Shown here piece by piece: positions 22,992-38,421 of a stretch of DNA of 64,000 nucleotides. The position numbers and the translations under genes were made by a program. A model generated the notes under the pieces. The model saw only the letters and a program-made list of their open reading frames with translations. It searched no databases and had not been told where the DNA came from. Position 1 is the stretch's first letter, and each line of letters opens with the position of its first letter. The DNA is taken from the NCBI GenBank assembly GCA_035578155.1, contig JAPWDM010000001.1, positions 16,160,725-16,224,724 of the forward strand. The letters are read 5' to 3'. This DNA is from Brachynemurus nebulosus. Lineage: Eukaryota > Arthropoda > Insecta > Neuroptera > Myrmeleontidae.

Positions 22992-22997
22992 TTAAAA

Positions 22998-23240
22998 TTT
23001 TAAGTAAAAAAATTTCGGCAAGTGCCTGTTAAACACGCCTTAAGTTAGGATTTCGTAGTTCAGTAGCTAAAATGTTTCACAATTCTCGGGATAAAATATT
23101 TCTTGCTTTTACTTACTATTAAAATTAATCTTTAATTTGTTAATAATATGATTATCTAAACCTTTTACTTTCTTTCTATATGGATTTAAACTGCGTAAGA
23201 TCCGACACTGACTATTACAAAGTGGTCAAGTATGGGTAGC
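22998..23240 (+). repeat. Dispersed repeat family R
   Basis: It shares AATTTCGGCAAGTGCCTGTTA and GGATTTCGTAGTT with 51055-51300 and 56325-56395, and continues with CACAATTCTCGGGATAAAAT, also found near 51172. Confidence 0.7.
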
Positions 23241-24098
23241 CTCATACGATGCCATGTACATCACGAAATCATAAGGATTTCGTTGTTAGAACTACGAAAT
23301 TCTAAAAATTGTTCATTTTAGAAAGACTGAATAATTAATTTTTATTTTCCGCATAATTTTTATTATAACAAGTTTTTTCCTATTTTCAAAAACAAAAGAA
23401 TTGTTTTTAATTACATAATTTATTTTATTCTTTGCCATGCTAAACTAAGACGGCATATCTTAACTTCAAAATTTTTAGTAAGAACTTAGGCTATAAATAT
23501 GATATTGTGACCGTTTCTATGTAGTTAAAAAAATATGCCGCAGTTATGTTTGTGAAAACAAGAGTTATACGTTGTTTTGTTAAATTAGATTCTTCTTCTT
23601 TTAAACCAGGGATTAGCAGTCGAAATGTGTACACATGTCACATTTTATAAGCTGGGCGAGTGTCACCTATAGTTGCTGACCCTCATTAAGAATGTATGCT
23701 AAGTTAAATCAGGCAGTATACCTACAACTTTTTAAAAAATTATAATGTTAAATTATTACCATCAAAACCTACTTCATGACTTAAATGCGTACTTCATAAA
23801 AAATTATGAAAATGATATCGATTAATAACTGATTTTGATAGAATTGTAAAACTTGGATACGCGAACTAGTGGTCAAAAAATTAACTATTGCCAATAGGCA
23901 AGGTTTGTTTATTAGATTTTGACAATTCACAAAATTTATGTTGTTTAGTTTACAAAATACAAACTTAAATAAAAACGAACATAATCTTTAAACGTTTCGG
24001 TATCTGAATATAATCCTTACACATTTGAGAATGGTCATATTGACCGAAATATGTCATAAGAGTTTTTATATCCAATAAAAGTGGTACACTGAGGATCC
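23241..24098. other. AT-rich DNA with a family U copy
   Basis: The segment 23845-23960 is a family U copy (TTGGATACGCGAACTAGTGG, GGCAAGGTTTGTTTATTAG). A decayed hammerhead-like string lies at 24025-24053. The rest has no recognisable content. Confidence 0.5.
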
Positions 24099-24179
24099 GA
24101 TTAAGAGAAAGAAAAATGCGTATGTATTGGTTATACGGATATAAAAAAAAACATAAATTTTTTTTAACGTAAACAACTC

Positions 24180-24255
<76 letters not shown>

Positions 24256-24532
24256 GTAATTTTAATAACGCTTATACCTCTTGGTGAATTTCAATAAAAT
24301 TTTACGATGATTTAGAACGGAATTTGTTGGAAACAATAGAGGCTATGTTGTTTCCAACAAATTCTGTTCTAAATCATCGTAAAATTTTATTAAAATTCAC
24401 CAAGAGGTATAAGAGTTGTTAAAATTTCACCCTGTATATACATATATATAATGAGTTGTTTACGTTAAAAAAAATTTATGTTTCTTTTATATCCGTGTAA
24501 CCAATACATACGCATTTTTCTTTCTCTTAATC
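24099..24532. mobile_element. Large near-perfect palindrome with an inner hairpin element
   Basis: The outer arms GATTAAGAGAAAGAAAAATG.. and ..TTTTTCTTTCTCTTAATC flank a TA-rich segment and an inner element. The left arm has about 69 bp of (TA)n (24183-24250), while the right arm has only a short TATACATATATATA. Total stem length excluding (TA)n is about 165 bp. Confidence 0.85.
24251..24434. mobile_element. Inner hairpin MITE with about 85 bp stem
   Basis: AGGGTGTAATTTTAATAACG.. pairs with ..CGTTGTTAAAATTTCACCCT-type sequence, with few mismatches and a loop of under 12 bases around 24343. A transcript would fold into a long hairpin. Confidence 0.85.
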
Positions 24533-24534
24533 TG

Positions 24535-24766
24535 TTTGAAAATGAACTAACGGTTCGAAACAATATTGTCAGTTTCAAAAATAAAACTGGTATTTTGCAA
24601 AGTAAAGTATTTGTTTATTATTTATAAAAAATTTTAATTCTTTGTTAACACATAACTTGGTGACGATACTTTTGTACTCAATCATATGATAATTAATTTT
24701 GACATCTATTTGATGAAAAATGCTCACATATCCCAACTCTATTTAGTAAGCCCCAAATACCATCAG
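24535..24766. repeat. Hammerhead-like arm fragment followed by a family A half copy
   Basis: The segment 24535-24635 is one arm of the 20037-20343 foldback. The segment 24640-24766 resembles the inverted left half of family A (TCATATGATAATTAATTTTGA, CAACTCTATTTAGTAAG). Confidence 0.65.
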
Positions 24767-24964
24767 CGCCACGTAGAGAACTGTTAAATTAAAAGTTCGT
24801 CCACGGAAACAAGTGGCAGGGACATGTGGTGGACACAATATTTTAAAATAGCTGCCCACACCACGTGATTTCGACTTCTAATTTTTATTTTTAAGTAAGG
24901 TATTTAATTGGAAATTATAAAACTTAGATACGCGTACTAGTGGTCAAAAAAATAACTATTGCGA

Positions 24965-25111
24965 GTTTAACTTTGTCAAATTTTCACTTAAATATTGAAA
25001 AATACTCTGAATTGAACTGTTCAATTCAGAGTTCACCTGAGGATGATTTAAGAAACCGAAACTAGTTTGTGAAAAAGTACATTTCATAGTGAAAATCTGA
25101 CAAAGTTAAAC
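24965..25111 (+). mobile_element. 147 bp inverted-repeat insertion carrying a hammerhead-like core
   Basis: The ends GTTTAACTTTGTCAAATTTT and, inverted, GTTTAACTTTGTCAGATTTT. It holds the palindrome CTGAATTGAACTGTTCAATTCAG in two halves, then a hammerhead-like segment (25032-25073). Confidence 0.8.
25032..25073 (+). ncRNA. Hammerhead-ribozyme-like motif, imperfect
   Basis: Stem I is TTCAC/GTGAA. CTGAGGA (25037-25043) fits CUGANGA. Stem II is GATTT..AAACC with one mismatch. GAAA is at 25058-25061, and the palindromic stem III is ACTAGT. One extra T sits at the cleavage junction compared with consensus, so activity is doubtful. Confidence 0.35.
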
Positions 25112-25200
25112 ATTCTTCGCCAGATATAGGCAAGGTTTATTTATTAGGTTTTGACAAATCATAGAATTTATGCTGTTGAATTTATAAAATACAAACTGAC

Positions 25201-26441
25201 ATATTTTTGTGAATGCCATTCTTATTTCTTCATAATAATTTACTGTTCCTAAATAAAAATGGACAATTTCAAATTGCTACCATGTTTTAAAGTGTCAACT
25301 TTTGCTATCTGGTGGCAAATGAAAAAATTACTGTCGGTACGCTAAATATTAAACCACGCCTCCGTTTGATTTTCCAATTTTTTTGAATAGTTTAACAATA
25401 TAGAATGATGACATTTATTTTTTTAGGGTCTAATATTCGAATATTCAAATATCAGCATTTTTTTAAAAAAAAAGGACAGCTATCGGGAGGTTTTAAACTA
25501 TAATTGCCATGACGTGCAATTTAGAATCATGTGTGCTGTAAGTTACTAATCGGTGATTTAAACTATCCACAGTCCATAAAAAATATACCGTTTTAGCTTG
25601 GCATGGCAGAATGATTAAAAATTGGGATTAAAAAAAATTCATTTTCACTATTACATTATTAATCTGATTATTTTGCTAATATAAAAAATTACTCAAATTA
25701 TTTTTATTTTTTAAAAATGTTTAAATATTCGACTTTAAAAGTTTTGTATAGTAAGTATAAGCACTAGTATTCGACCATCAAAAAGTAGATATTTTTTTAT
25801 TTAATAAAATTATAAAATTGTAGATTCTTTTAAATTTTACGTTTCATAGGTTTCATATTTAATTTTTAATCAACAAAAAAAAAAAAAAATTAGATTTATG
25901 TACTTGTCCCAAATATCACAGATATTACCAGTCCTGTAATTCTTAGACGGTTAATGAAATAAAAATAAGATGGTTCCATTTTCCAAATCAGTTAAAATTC
26001 GTCGAAGTTATCAGTAGCGTAAGTCATAGAGTACAATTTGCCAAAACGAGGTACCATCGAAAATTTTAAAAAGATTTGATTGTTAGATTTTAAAATTTGT
26101 ATTAATTACTATTATTTTTTATGGGTCTTTCAGTCTTTTAGTTTCATAAAGAACTTTGATGTATAAGTACACTTAATTGGTCGATTATTAGTGCTTTTAT
26201 CGTAGATATAAAAAGATTTAGACAAATTCTTTAGTTTTATTATAAAATATTCAAATTATAAAATTAAAAAAAATATATTCTTTTAAAAATATAAAATTTA
26301 TACATGTTTGTTTATATGAATATTTCGCATAATTTTCTTAAGCTGCCATTAAATATCAAGTCAAAATCTAACATGTTTAAATAAAATTTTTTTCTAAATA
26401 ATTTTTTTTTAGACTCATATAGATGCATGAGTTGCTCATTA
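25201..26441. other. AT-rich DNA, no gene seen
   Basis: The segment 25295-25385 (TCTGGTGGCAAATG.. CCACGCCTCCGTTTGATTTTC) recurs, diverged, at 54745-54835 and is a small dispersed repeat. The remainder is unassigned. Confidence 0.5.
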
Positions 26442-26757
26442 GATATAGTCCATATAATATATGTATAGAGTCGTGATATGTCAGCCATTTTCTGTCCAAA
26501 ACAGAGCAGGAAATTTCAAAATTAATTATCACATGTTTGAGTAAATATTTTTGAGTACATAATTATTGTTAATAAGTTATGAGTTAATGAACAATTAAAA
26601 AGTTTTAATTTAATTATTCTTTCTAGATTAAATTAAATGGTTTTTGTTAAATATTTAATTTAGTTCCAATTTATTCTAGTAAACTTTGGACAAAAAATGC
26701 CGGAACCAATCAGCGTTCAACACACATGTCACGACTCTATTTATTATAGGGACTCTA
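26442..26757 (+). mobile_element. MITE family A, full copy
   Basis: The inverted termini are of the form TAGAGTCCCTATAATAAATA, then GAGTCGTGAYATGTC. The body has TTATCACATGTTTGAG and TTATGAGTTAATGAACAATT. No ORF. Confidence 0.85.
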
Positions 26758-27730
26758 ATACATACAAATTTTAACATGGGAAAAATTATTGGGACCTGAG
26801 CAAGCTTATTTTTTCGTCATTAAATAGTAAAGTTCAATGTTAATTTAATATTTATCTATAAATATTACGATAAACTTTGAAAATTTGCTACTGACTTTTA
26901 TTTAATTTAATACATTATTTTGCTGCAATGTCATTTCATTTTACATATGTTAAATATCAAGTAAAAGCAAAATAAAGCATGGCTGAATACAATAAATTTT
27001 TGCCATGTTAAAATTTATATGTTCCTAATTGCCTGAAACATCCTGTATAACTACATATTAAGGTTCGTTCATATCCACAGACACTGAATGTCACAGAACA
27101 TATCATGGTACTATGGCAGACAGGACAAACATTGATTAATGCTTTTCTTATCGATATACTTGGTACTTGTAGATACGAATTAACCTTTATCAATTGTTTT
27201 GATTTAATACTCACAGATGGTCTTAATGTCAATTGAGCGAAGTTTGTGTTATGCGAATTAACCGCATAAAAATACATTATAATAACACGTGTAGATTTTT
27301 TTAATTATTTTTTACCGACAGAATTTAAACTTTAAATAAAAACGTTTTTTTCTGAACATGTTTTCTTCTTTAATCTATTTTCTGAGTCACTTTATTGTAT
27401 AAATATTCATTCTTGTAGTTTTTAATTATTGAGAAATGCATAGTTAAATGCTCAATCTGAATCTTATAGATTCATGATTATATTAATACTAACTGGAATG
27501 TTTTTCATTTTCAAAAAACATTTAAATAAAAATATAAACGAATAATAGTTAATTGCTTTCTATATACAGTGGAATCTTTTTAGTTCCACACGTTAATAAA
27601 ATAAAACTTTTAAAATAATAAAAATTTTTCGAACTGGGATTCTACCGAATTTTAATATTAATAAGTGTAAATATGCCATTTTGTGAGTGTTTCATAATGG
27701 TATTTTCAAATGAGTAGTTACTTTCAACGT
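26758..27730. other. Unassigned DNA
   Basis: Frames at 27008-27277 (minus) have no recognisable motif and no coding-like features. No repeat identified. Confidence 0.4.
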
Positions 27731-28964
27731 AGGGTACGTGTCCATCTGAGAGAAAAACTATCGAGAGCTGCTCTCGAGAGTCGTAATTAGAAGTGGACAC
27801 AGGACTGATAGTACTATCCGACAGTTCACGCAAAAACTCTCGGAGAGTAGACAAAATTCTAGTTCTCTCAAGTGGACAAGCATAAATTCATCTATCCGAC
27901 AGTTACTCTCAAAATTCGAAACCTGTTCGTATTGTGACAGCACTCTCAGCTATATTATATTGATTTTGCACGTTGTTTCTATTTATACTAATTTGTCGTA
28001 TTTTTTTGTACGCAGAATGTATGTATTATACCTTTACACTTTTTATTTGTTTAATAAAAAACTGTTAAATTGAATATTAACACTATGAGGCCCAAGCACT
28101 TTCACAGTAAACTTTCCCGGAAGCCGACAATATTTTTAAACAAATTTTATGTAAACAAGTACATAAAATGATTCCACAAAACACTAAATGATTCAACATG
28201 TATGTGTTAGGCAGGTCAAAAGATGAGTACATAAACAAGCATACAACACACATATACATACATATGTGGATAAAAATATTTATTAATTTATTATTTATTG
28301 TAAATAAAAGATGAAGCCTAGATATTTTGATGATAAAACATATTATGTATATTTATATGTACAAAATATGAAAAGTGTCCAGTACGTAGTACATAATAAA
28401 TTATTTTTATTAGAATAATATAAAATCTTTTTTTATAAATATTTTTAAGTGTTTTGTTTATTATTCTAAATATTGATCGCGGTCGGCCTCTGTGGATGTT
28501 TTGTTTGGTTTCGGATGCCGAAGGCATGCGACTAAAAGTGTTAAAAAAATTAAAATATCAGAGTTAATTATTGAAATTAATTTAAAAATGTATAGGAAGG
28601 AGTAAATTAAAGAAGAAGATACAAAGTTAATTAAATATTTGTTAAACTTAACATTTTTTTTAATGGAAAATATAAAAATTATAAAAACTGTGATCATAAA
28701 ATGAAGCAAATTTTTCTGTCTCCATAACTTTTTTTTTATCGATTATAGCAAATAAAAATCGCATTAATGTTTTTTAATCAAAGTTTGACATTTGCTGCCA
28801 ACTGTTGCATATCGACACGGTTTTGAGAGCACTATCGAAGAGTTTACTATCAGACAGTTTTCCGGAAAGTGAAAGTTATTGAAAGTACTCTCAAGTGGAC
28901 AATGAACTATCAACCTTCTGGATAGTTACTTCTGCTAGTTACTCTCAAATGGACACGTACCCTT
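27731..28964. mobile_element. Foldback element with GGGTACGTGTCC ends, split by a TTAA element
   Basis: AGGGTACGTGTCCATCTGAG at the left is inverted at the right (CTCAAATGGACACGTACCCT). Both arms carry repeated ACTCTC, CTATCCGACAGTT and AAGTGGACA words. The 28081-28540 element interrupts it. Non-coding. Confidence 0.8.
28081..28540 (-). mobile_element. piggyBac-like non-autonomous element, family D, with TTAA on both sides
   Basis: It is flanked by TTAA at 28077-28080 and 28541-28544. The ends are CACTATGAGGCCCAAGC and, inverted, CACTTTTAGTCGCATGC. Subterminal GCCGACAATATTTTT and GATCGCGGTCGGCCTCTG are shared with 58865-59457 and 60959-61413. No transposase. Confidence 0.88.
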
Positions 28965-29499
28965 AGTCGCATTCAGTTCATTTTAATAACACATTAACCA
29001 CCAATTCCACCCACACTATTTTCTGTATAGATTGCATAATCCTCCTAAACATGTGTACCTTACCGGTCTAAGAGTAAAGACGACAATCTAATTGTAAGCA
29101 CTGATAGTTAATGTGTTAATTATCAAATTCGTTTATTTCTTCCTAATTCAATGTAAAAATTGAAAAGAAAAGTGGATGAAAGTGTTATGTAACATTTTTT
29201 CAAAAGTCATATTTTGTAAAATTTAAAAATATCCTATGCTGAAATATCATGTATTAAAATTTGACTTCATTCTATGTAATAGTTTTATAGAAATTCAATA
29301 ATAAACATGTGCTATTGAATAGGAAGTATGTAAAATTATAAAAATGTTACATAACACCTTCAATTACTTGCCCCTTCGATCAACTTCAAAATCAATTAGC
29401 TGATAACAATTGGAATACTGCTTTGAATTGTAAAGTTCACGCAAAAAGAAAAATAATTGAAAGCGAAAGATAATTATCAAATTTAATATGTAGTCTATA
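28965..29499. other. Unassigned AT-rich DNA
   Basis: No gene or repeat recognised. Confidence 0.4.
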
Positions 29500-29729
29500 A
29501 TTGGCGACACAAAGATTCTCACTCGCGCCTCTGGTGGTAATATTAGAACTAGTATCAAGTAAAAATATACGTATACGTTTGATTGGTGATATAAAATCTA
29601 GTAATCCGCACATAATTTTTATAATACATATTTCTATCTACTTCAATTAAACGTATACAAATTTTTTTACTTGATACAGCTTCTAATATAAAAAAGCAGA
29701 AGCGCTCGCGTAATCTTTGTGTCGCCAAT
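29500..29729. mobile_element. MITE family E, full copy
   Basis: The perfect termini ATTGGCGACACAAAGATT / AATCTTTGTGTCGCCAAT are followed by GTATCAAGTAAAAATA arms. The interior has TATACGTTTGATTGGTGATA. No ORF. Confidence 0.88.
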
Positions 29730-29854
29730 AAAGTTGATGACAAATTTTTAAAAAAGTATGTTTCAAATATCCAATCAATAAGAAAACCAAAGTGAATAAC
29801 CATTGCTTCATGGAGACACACGAAATTTTGACAACTACTCATCAGTTTGTTATG

Positions 29855-29950
29855 ACAACTCCAATCATATGTTCAGTGATGACATTAACCATAAATGCAG
29901 TTAATTTATCTACTTCTTTTTTTAAATACTGTCAACTCGCCTATTACCTG
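29855..29950 (+). mobile_element. Short relic of family X
   Basis: It shares ATGACAACTCCAATCATAT, a GATGACATTAACCATAA stretch and the end ATACTGTCAACTCGCCTATTA with the larger element at 53757-54509. Confidence 0.6.
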
Positions 29951-30328
29951 ATTATCCTCTTTTAACATTTAATAAAGAAAAGTAATTTTTACTTGCGTGA
30001 ACTGTATATTCTTATGCTTTTAGATAAAGTAATATAATTATGTATATATGCAATTATGCATACTAGCATGAAATAAACGAAGTTCTTGTTAGAGTTGAGC
30101 ATGCAAAATGTGAATGACATATTTCCTTTTTTAAAACGCCTTTTTAGAGGTCGTAAAGGATCAAAAAATGTATGGTTTACGAGAAAAAGGGGTTGACTTA
30201 TATTTTTTACAAATTTCCCTACTTTCATATAGACGACATAGCAACAACGGTATACTTTATGTCGTAAACAAACTTTAAGACATCTGAAAAAATTACCTAA
30301 ATAATGTTACTCAAAAAATATCTAACTA

Positions 30329-30873
30329 CAGTGGAGCCCTTTACTGCTCTTGCTATAGCTACAAGCGCATGCGCAGTTATATAAGTAGTAAATACACGGC
30401 AATGTGCGATTTGTTAAAGCACATAATGCGTACCCTTGGAAAGGTATAATGCACATGTGTCAAATTTGTTAAGACACTTTAAGTGGGAGAGTAGAGGAAT
30501 TATAACTTATGAGAAGTTCATGGTGGCCAGATATTTTTGAAGATCAAATTCCCTGACTTCCAGATTTTCCAGAAATTTTATTACAAAATTCCCTGACACC
30601 TGAAAACTGCCACCCCTACTTTATCCCAAAAAAGCTAAAAAAAAATTCTGACGTAAAAAAGTAAATAACGCGCTAGAAAAGTAAATACACGCTATTTTTT
30701 AAATCTAATCTCAAAACAAGTGAAAAATTGATTGAAGTTTTATTCCTAAATATAAAAGTCAATTTTTTCCAGTCTTCTGGTAAAATTCCCTGACTTTTCC
30801 AGGTTTTCCAGTAATGTGGCCACCATGAAAGTTGGATGGGCCCAACTGTATAACTTATAAGGGGGGTCTACTG
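30329..30873. mobile_element. Tigger/pogo-like MITE, family Q
   Basis: The ends CAGTGGAGCCCTTTACTGC and, inverted, CAGTAGACCCCCCTTATAAG are bounded by TA. It contains ACAAGCGCATGCGCAGTTAT. A second copy is near 46963-47505. A family G element is nested in it. Confidence 0.8.
30519..30827. mobile_element. MITE family G nested in family Q
   Basis: CATGGTGGCCAGATATTTTT at the left and ..GTAATGTGGCCACCATG at the right are inverted. Each side carries AAATTCCCTGACTT. It interrupts the family Q sequence between TTATGAGAAGTT and AAAGTTGGATGG. Confidence 0.8.
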
Positions 30874-30879
30874 TAATTT

Positions 30880-31634
30880 TTAAAGTACCATATTCAAAGT
30901 TAAAAAAAAAAAAATCAAAATTCAAAAGATCGACCATGATAAACGATTAATTATAGATAATTTTACTTTGTAAAAATTCATAATGAATATGGTGAAAAAA
31001 TTTTTTTCATAATAGTATTTAAGTGAAAATTTGACAAAACTAAAAAAAAAAATTTTACCATATTCTTTATGATAAAGGACTTCAACCATGTTGAAATATT
31101 TGGAAAATTAAATAAAAGAATTTGTAATCAATGGAAATTTGGAATTTTGAAATGCAAAATCTCATTTAAGTTTGTTAGGTTAAATAATAGAATTATTCAA
31201 AAGATGATTTTTATTTAGTTCATGTTGATAGTATGGACCACATTTCTCAGATTTTGCATGTTCAACTCGATTATCAATACCTGTACTCAAAAGAAACAAA
31301 ATAAATAAATAAATAAATAAAAAATAGTTTCGCTTTATCTCTTTGCCCAAATTATTGGAAGCTATTCAAATATGGATTTGAAAAAAGAAAAAAAAAACTA
31401 TTTTTAATAATATCCATATTATTAAACCCGAGACGTAAAATCCTTTCAAAAATTTAAATGAACGTACATGATATATGTAATTAATATGTATATACTTATT
31501 AATCACTTAAAATTAGTTAACAAAATAATAAATTTAATTGTTCAATATGGAAATTTAAAATTTTTCATTTACCTATGTTTGTTCATAACATACTAAGTAT
31601 GTAACAGTTTGTTTGCTGGCCTTTAAAACTACAT
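30880..31634. other. 3' flank of the PAK gene
   Basis: AT-rich, probably partly 3' untranslated region of the minus-strand kinase. A minus-strand AATAAA is at 31209-31214, and an (AAAT)n run is at 31296-31322. No ORF. Confidence 0.45.
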
Positions 31635-35484
<3,850 letters not shown>

Positions 35485-36208
35485 GGTAACACTACATTCT
35501 CGCGAGGTCGCCTCGACGAGGTTTTGACGAGACGAGACAACACGAGTATGTACCGTCTACACTCTCGCTTATATACTCAGTTATTCATACTGCTCATACG
35601 CGTTCGTATAGTTTGAAATGTCAATCATAGATGGACAAGATGGGTGATGTCGGTGATATGGATTCAAATAACTGCTGCTGCAGTTCTATGTACTGTCGAA
35701 TACTATAATTTTCTTCATGTATATTACACAAAAAAGTTGAAAATAACGTTTTTGTAAATTTAAGGCATGATTTTAGGTTAAGTATAAAAACATAATCGGC
35801 GTGTTCGTTGCTGAGTTTTTCTATTCAAAGTGAGCTGCTAGCGCATGCGCAAGAACTTTTTTTTTATGGAATACACAAGTATTTTGTACTTCATAAAAAT
35901 GTTTTTGCGCATGCGCTAACAGCTCACTTTGAGCAGAAAAACTCAGCAACGAACACGCCATTATCAGGCAATATGTATATTCTGATGATATCTATGTACG
36001 CAGATATGCAACATATGCAATATCAACACACGAGTATATGCGAGAGTGTAGATGATCGCCTCGCCTCGTGTCTCGTGTCCTTTGACTTGTGACAAAAAAC
36101 CGACTCAGATCGGAGAGCTGACGAGGCGAGGCGAGGTAACACGAGAGCATCAACTACACTCTCGTGCTCGCGTCCCCTCGTGTTACCTCGACGAGAGTGT
36201 AGTGCTAC
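35485..36208. mobile_element. Foldback element rich in CTCG/CGAG words with a nested palindrome
   Basis: The termini GGTAACACTACATTCTCG and, inverted, TGTAGCACTACACTCTCG. The arms repeat GAGGCGAGGCGAGG-type and ACACTCTCGC words. Nested element at 35798-35959. The 124-residue minus-strand frame across 36023-36397 is incidental. Confidence 0.75.
35798..35959. mobile_element. Near-perfect palindromic MITE, 55 bp arms
   Basis: GGCGTGTTCGTTGCTGAGTT.. runs through AAAGTGAGCTG and GCGCATGCGCAA, then returns inverted after a loop of about 48 bases. The flanks are CATAATC and ATTATC. Confidence 0.9.
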
Positions 36209-36470
36209 AATGAAAAAATTCTTTTTGTTGTATGCGAACAGAGAAAATCGGTGTAAATGTGTGTATTGAAATTCGCTGCTCCATTTAAGAACGAAATTTC
36301 GTTTATTAATTGCGACACAGTAAAGTTCACCTCTTTTGTTTTCGAAAAAACAATACAAGTAACTAAATACATCTAACACTTCTGTAACAAAATGCAAGTT
36401 TTATGTAAAGTTTTCTTAATTTTATTTATTGTACGTAATGAAGTGAAATGATTGAATAGTATGTGTAGTC

Positions 36471-36617
36471 CATAGGCGGATCCAAAGGGGGGGGGGCTGT
36501 GGGGCTATAGCCCCCTCTTTGACCTACAGTAGGTAACTCTTTTTAGTTAAACATACAATTCAGAATACACAATTAGAGGCAGCCCCCTTTTTTTTCAACT
36601 GGCTGGATCCGCCCTTG
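36471..36617. mobile_element. hAT-like MITE with GGCGGATCC ends
   Basis: CATAGGCGGATCCAAAGGGG at the left is inverted at the right (GGCTGGATCCGCCCTTG). It contains an 11-G run near 36487. Confidence 0.7.
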
Positions 36618-36830
36618 TATGAATCCTACATATAAAAAATTTGTTAACGATCAACGTCGACCTTATTGACCACCCCGGTAGATTTCAAATATAAAAGTAA
36701 AAGTAGGGACTAAGGGATAAGTTAAAAAAAATTTAACTGCATTGTTAGACATTTATATATTTTTATTTTACATATATTTACAAACTTTATTAATTTTAAA
36801 AGTTGACTGAAATAAAACATAAGTATATTT

Positions 36831-37037
36831 TAGTGATGGGATTCGAGCTCGAGTCAGATTTTCATAATTAGAGTTGCAGTTTCACTCAAGTCGAATTTTT
36901 ATAACTGAAATATATAGACTGTTTGTAAACGGGACATGCATTTTCATTCAGCATAATTGGTTTTGATAGTGCAGAAGTCATAGTTAAAGTTTGAAGAAAT
37001 CATTGATTAAAAAAATCTGACTCAAGTCCCATCACTA
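36831..37037. mobile_element. hAT-like MITE with TAGTGATGGGA ends
   Basis: TAGTGATGGGATTCGAGCTC and the inverted ..CTCAAGTCCCATCACTA bound a short AT-rich body. A decayed relative is at 15923-16169. Confidence 0.8.
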
Positions 37038-38421
37038 ATAATATAAACAGAAATTAGAAATCAAATTATTGTACTTTATACATTGTACACTTAGTTATAA
37101 TATTTAGAGAGTATCATCTAAATTTTAAATATGAAGGGAAGAATTATTAAACTTTGGTAATATTAAGGATCGCATCTAAAAAGAAAAGTTTTCTAATACG
37201 AAAAACTAGATTCAATTTCAGAAGTTTGCCTAGTTAATATGTTTAATATGTTAACTTACTTCTGTACAACAACAGTTCAATCACTAAAATGGGTGATATA
37301 TAAAGTTTAAAAACGAATTATTAGAATAAGTTTGTAAAAAAAAATTAAATAAGAAATTTGATTACATTTTTGACACTTACAGTATTTTACAGTTATATTT
37401 TATAATACAGTTTATTAACATTATAGAGTCCACATGTCTATGCAGTAAACTTCTCCAGAGACTGGCAATATTTTTGAAGAATTAAAAGAACAAATTTTAT
37501 ATAAATAAATTCACGAAATAATTCAGCATGTGCGAATGTGTTTTTAATAAAAATAAACCCAATTTTTACTTTACTAATCAAACTATTCGTTAATGACCAT
37601 ACGGGCCAAAGCATGTCACAGACATTTAAAACTTTAAATAAAGTGGGATTAGTAAAGTAAAATGGAATACCATAAAGTAACGCTCAAATCTACTAAATAA
37701 AATAAATATAATTTCAATAACAATAAAATGATCAAAAATATAAAAAAAAATTTTTTGAACAAAAAATAAATAAACAATAAAAAATTATATGTATTATGTT
37801 ATCCGTTTATAACGTTTACATAAATCATCACATATACCAAGGAAAAGGAGTATTACGAATGTCAAGAAGCTTTTTTATTTAAGATTACTCTATGGCTTCA
37901 TGGCATTCATAATACTCTATTTCTTCGGCTCTATAAAATTATGATTTAATAAACTGTTATCTGTTAAAAATGCTTTGTTACGTAAAATCACATAAGGTTT
38001 TGCCCCATAGAGATGGTGCGTGACCTATTAAGGGCAGTACATTTGACGAAAGGAGTAATACCTAATAAAATAACATAATTTTGAAGTAAAGCAGGGTCTG
38101 TCAAAAACAAACCACATTTTAAAATAAAAATTAATAAATAAAAATGAAAATGTGAGTTCGAAGCCTTTAAAACGTGATTAATTTGTGACCAACATGATCG
38201 CTGGTACTTGCTTATTGTTTCATAGAAATTAATAAAATTTCGCAGTATTCTTTGAATACTGCTTTTCTTATTAATTTTTGCTAGACTAGTCTTTTACATA
38301 ACAAAATGTTTCACGTTTGTTAACAAAATTTCACAAATTCCTCTAATGATAAATTTTAACAACCATAATGAGCTAAAATGTGTACATTCATAGAACCAAC
38401 CGCTTACAAGCAGTTTGTAAG
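37038..38421. other. AT-rich DNA with repeat relics
   Basis: The segment 37425-37545 is a decayed end of family D (TGCAGTAAACTTCTCCAGAG, CTGGCAATATTTTTG). The segment 37840-37925 is a relic of family N (AAGGAGTATTACGAATGTCA). No gene. Confidence 0.5.

Larger units (their letters stand above)
24905..25200 (+). repeat. Family U copy interrupted by a 147 bp insertion
   Basis: Family U sequence (AAACTTAGATACGCGTACTA) breaks at 24964 and resumes at about 25112 (CGCCAGATATAGGCAAGG). The uninterrupted copy at 23845 supports the insertion. Confidence 0.75.

Noticed and set aside
29555..29842. 95-residue minus-strand frame
   Set aside because: It overlaps the end of a family E MITE; composition looks non-coding.
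36023..36397. 124-residue minus-strand frame
   Set aside because: It spans the terminal repeat of a foldback element and low-complexity CTCG words. No domain.
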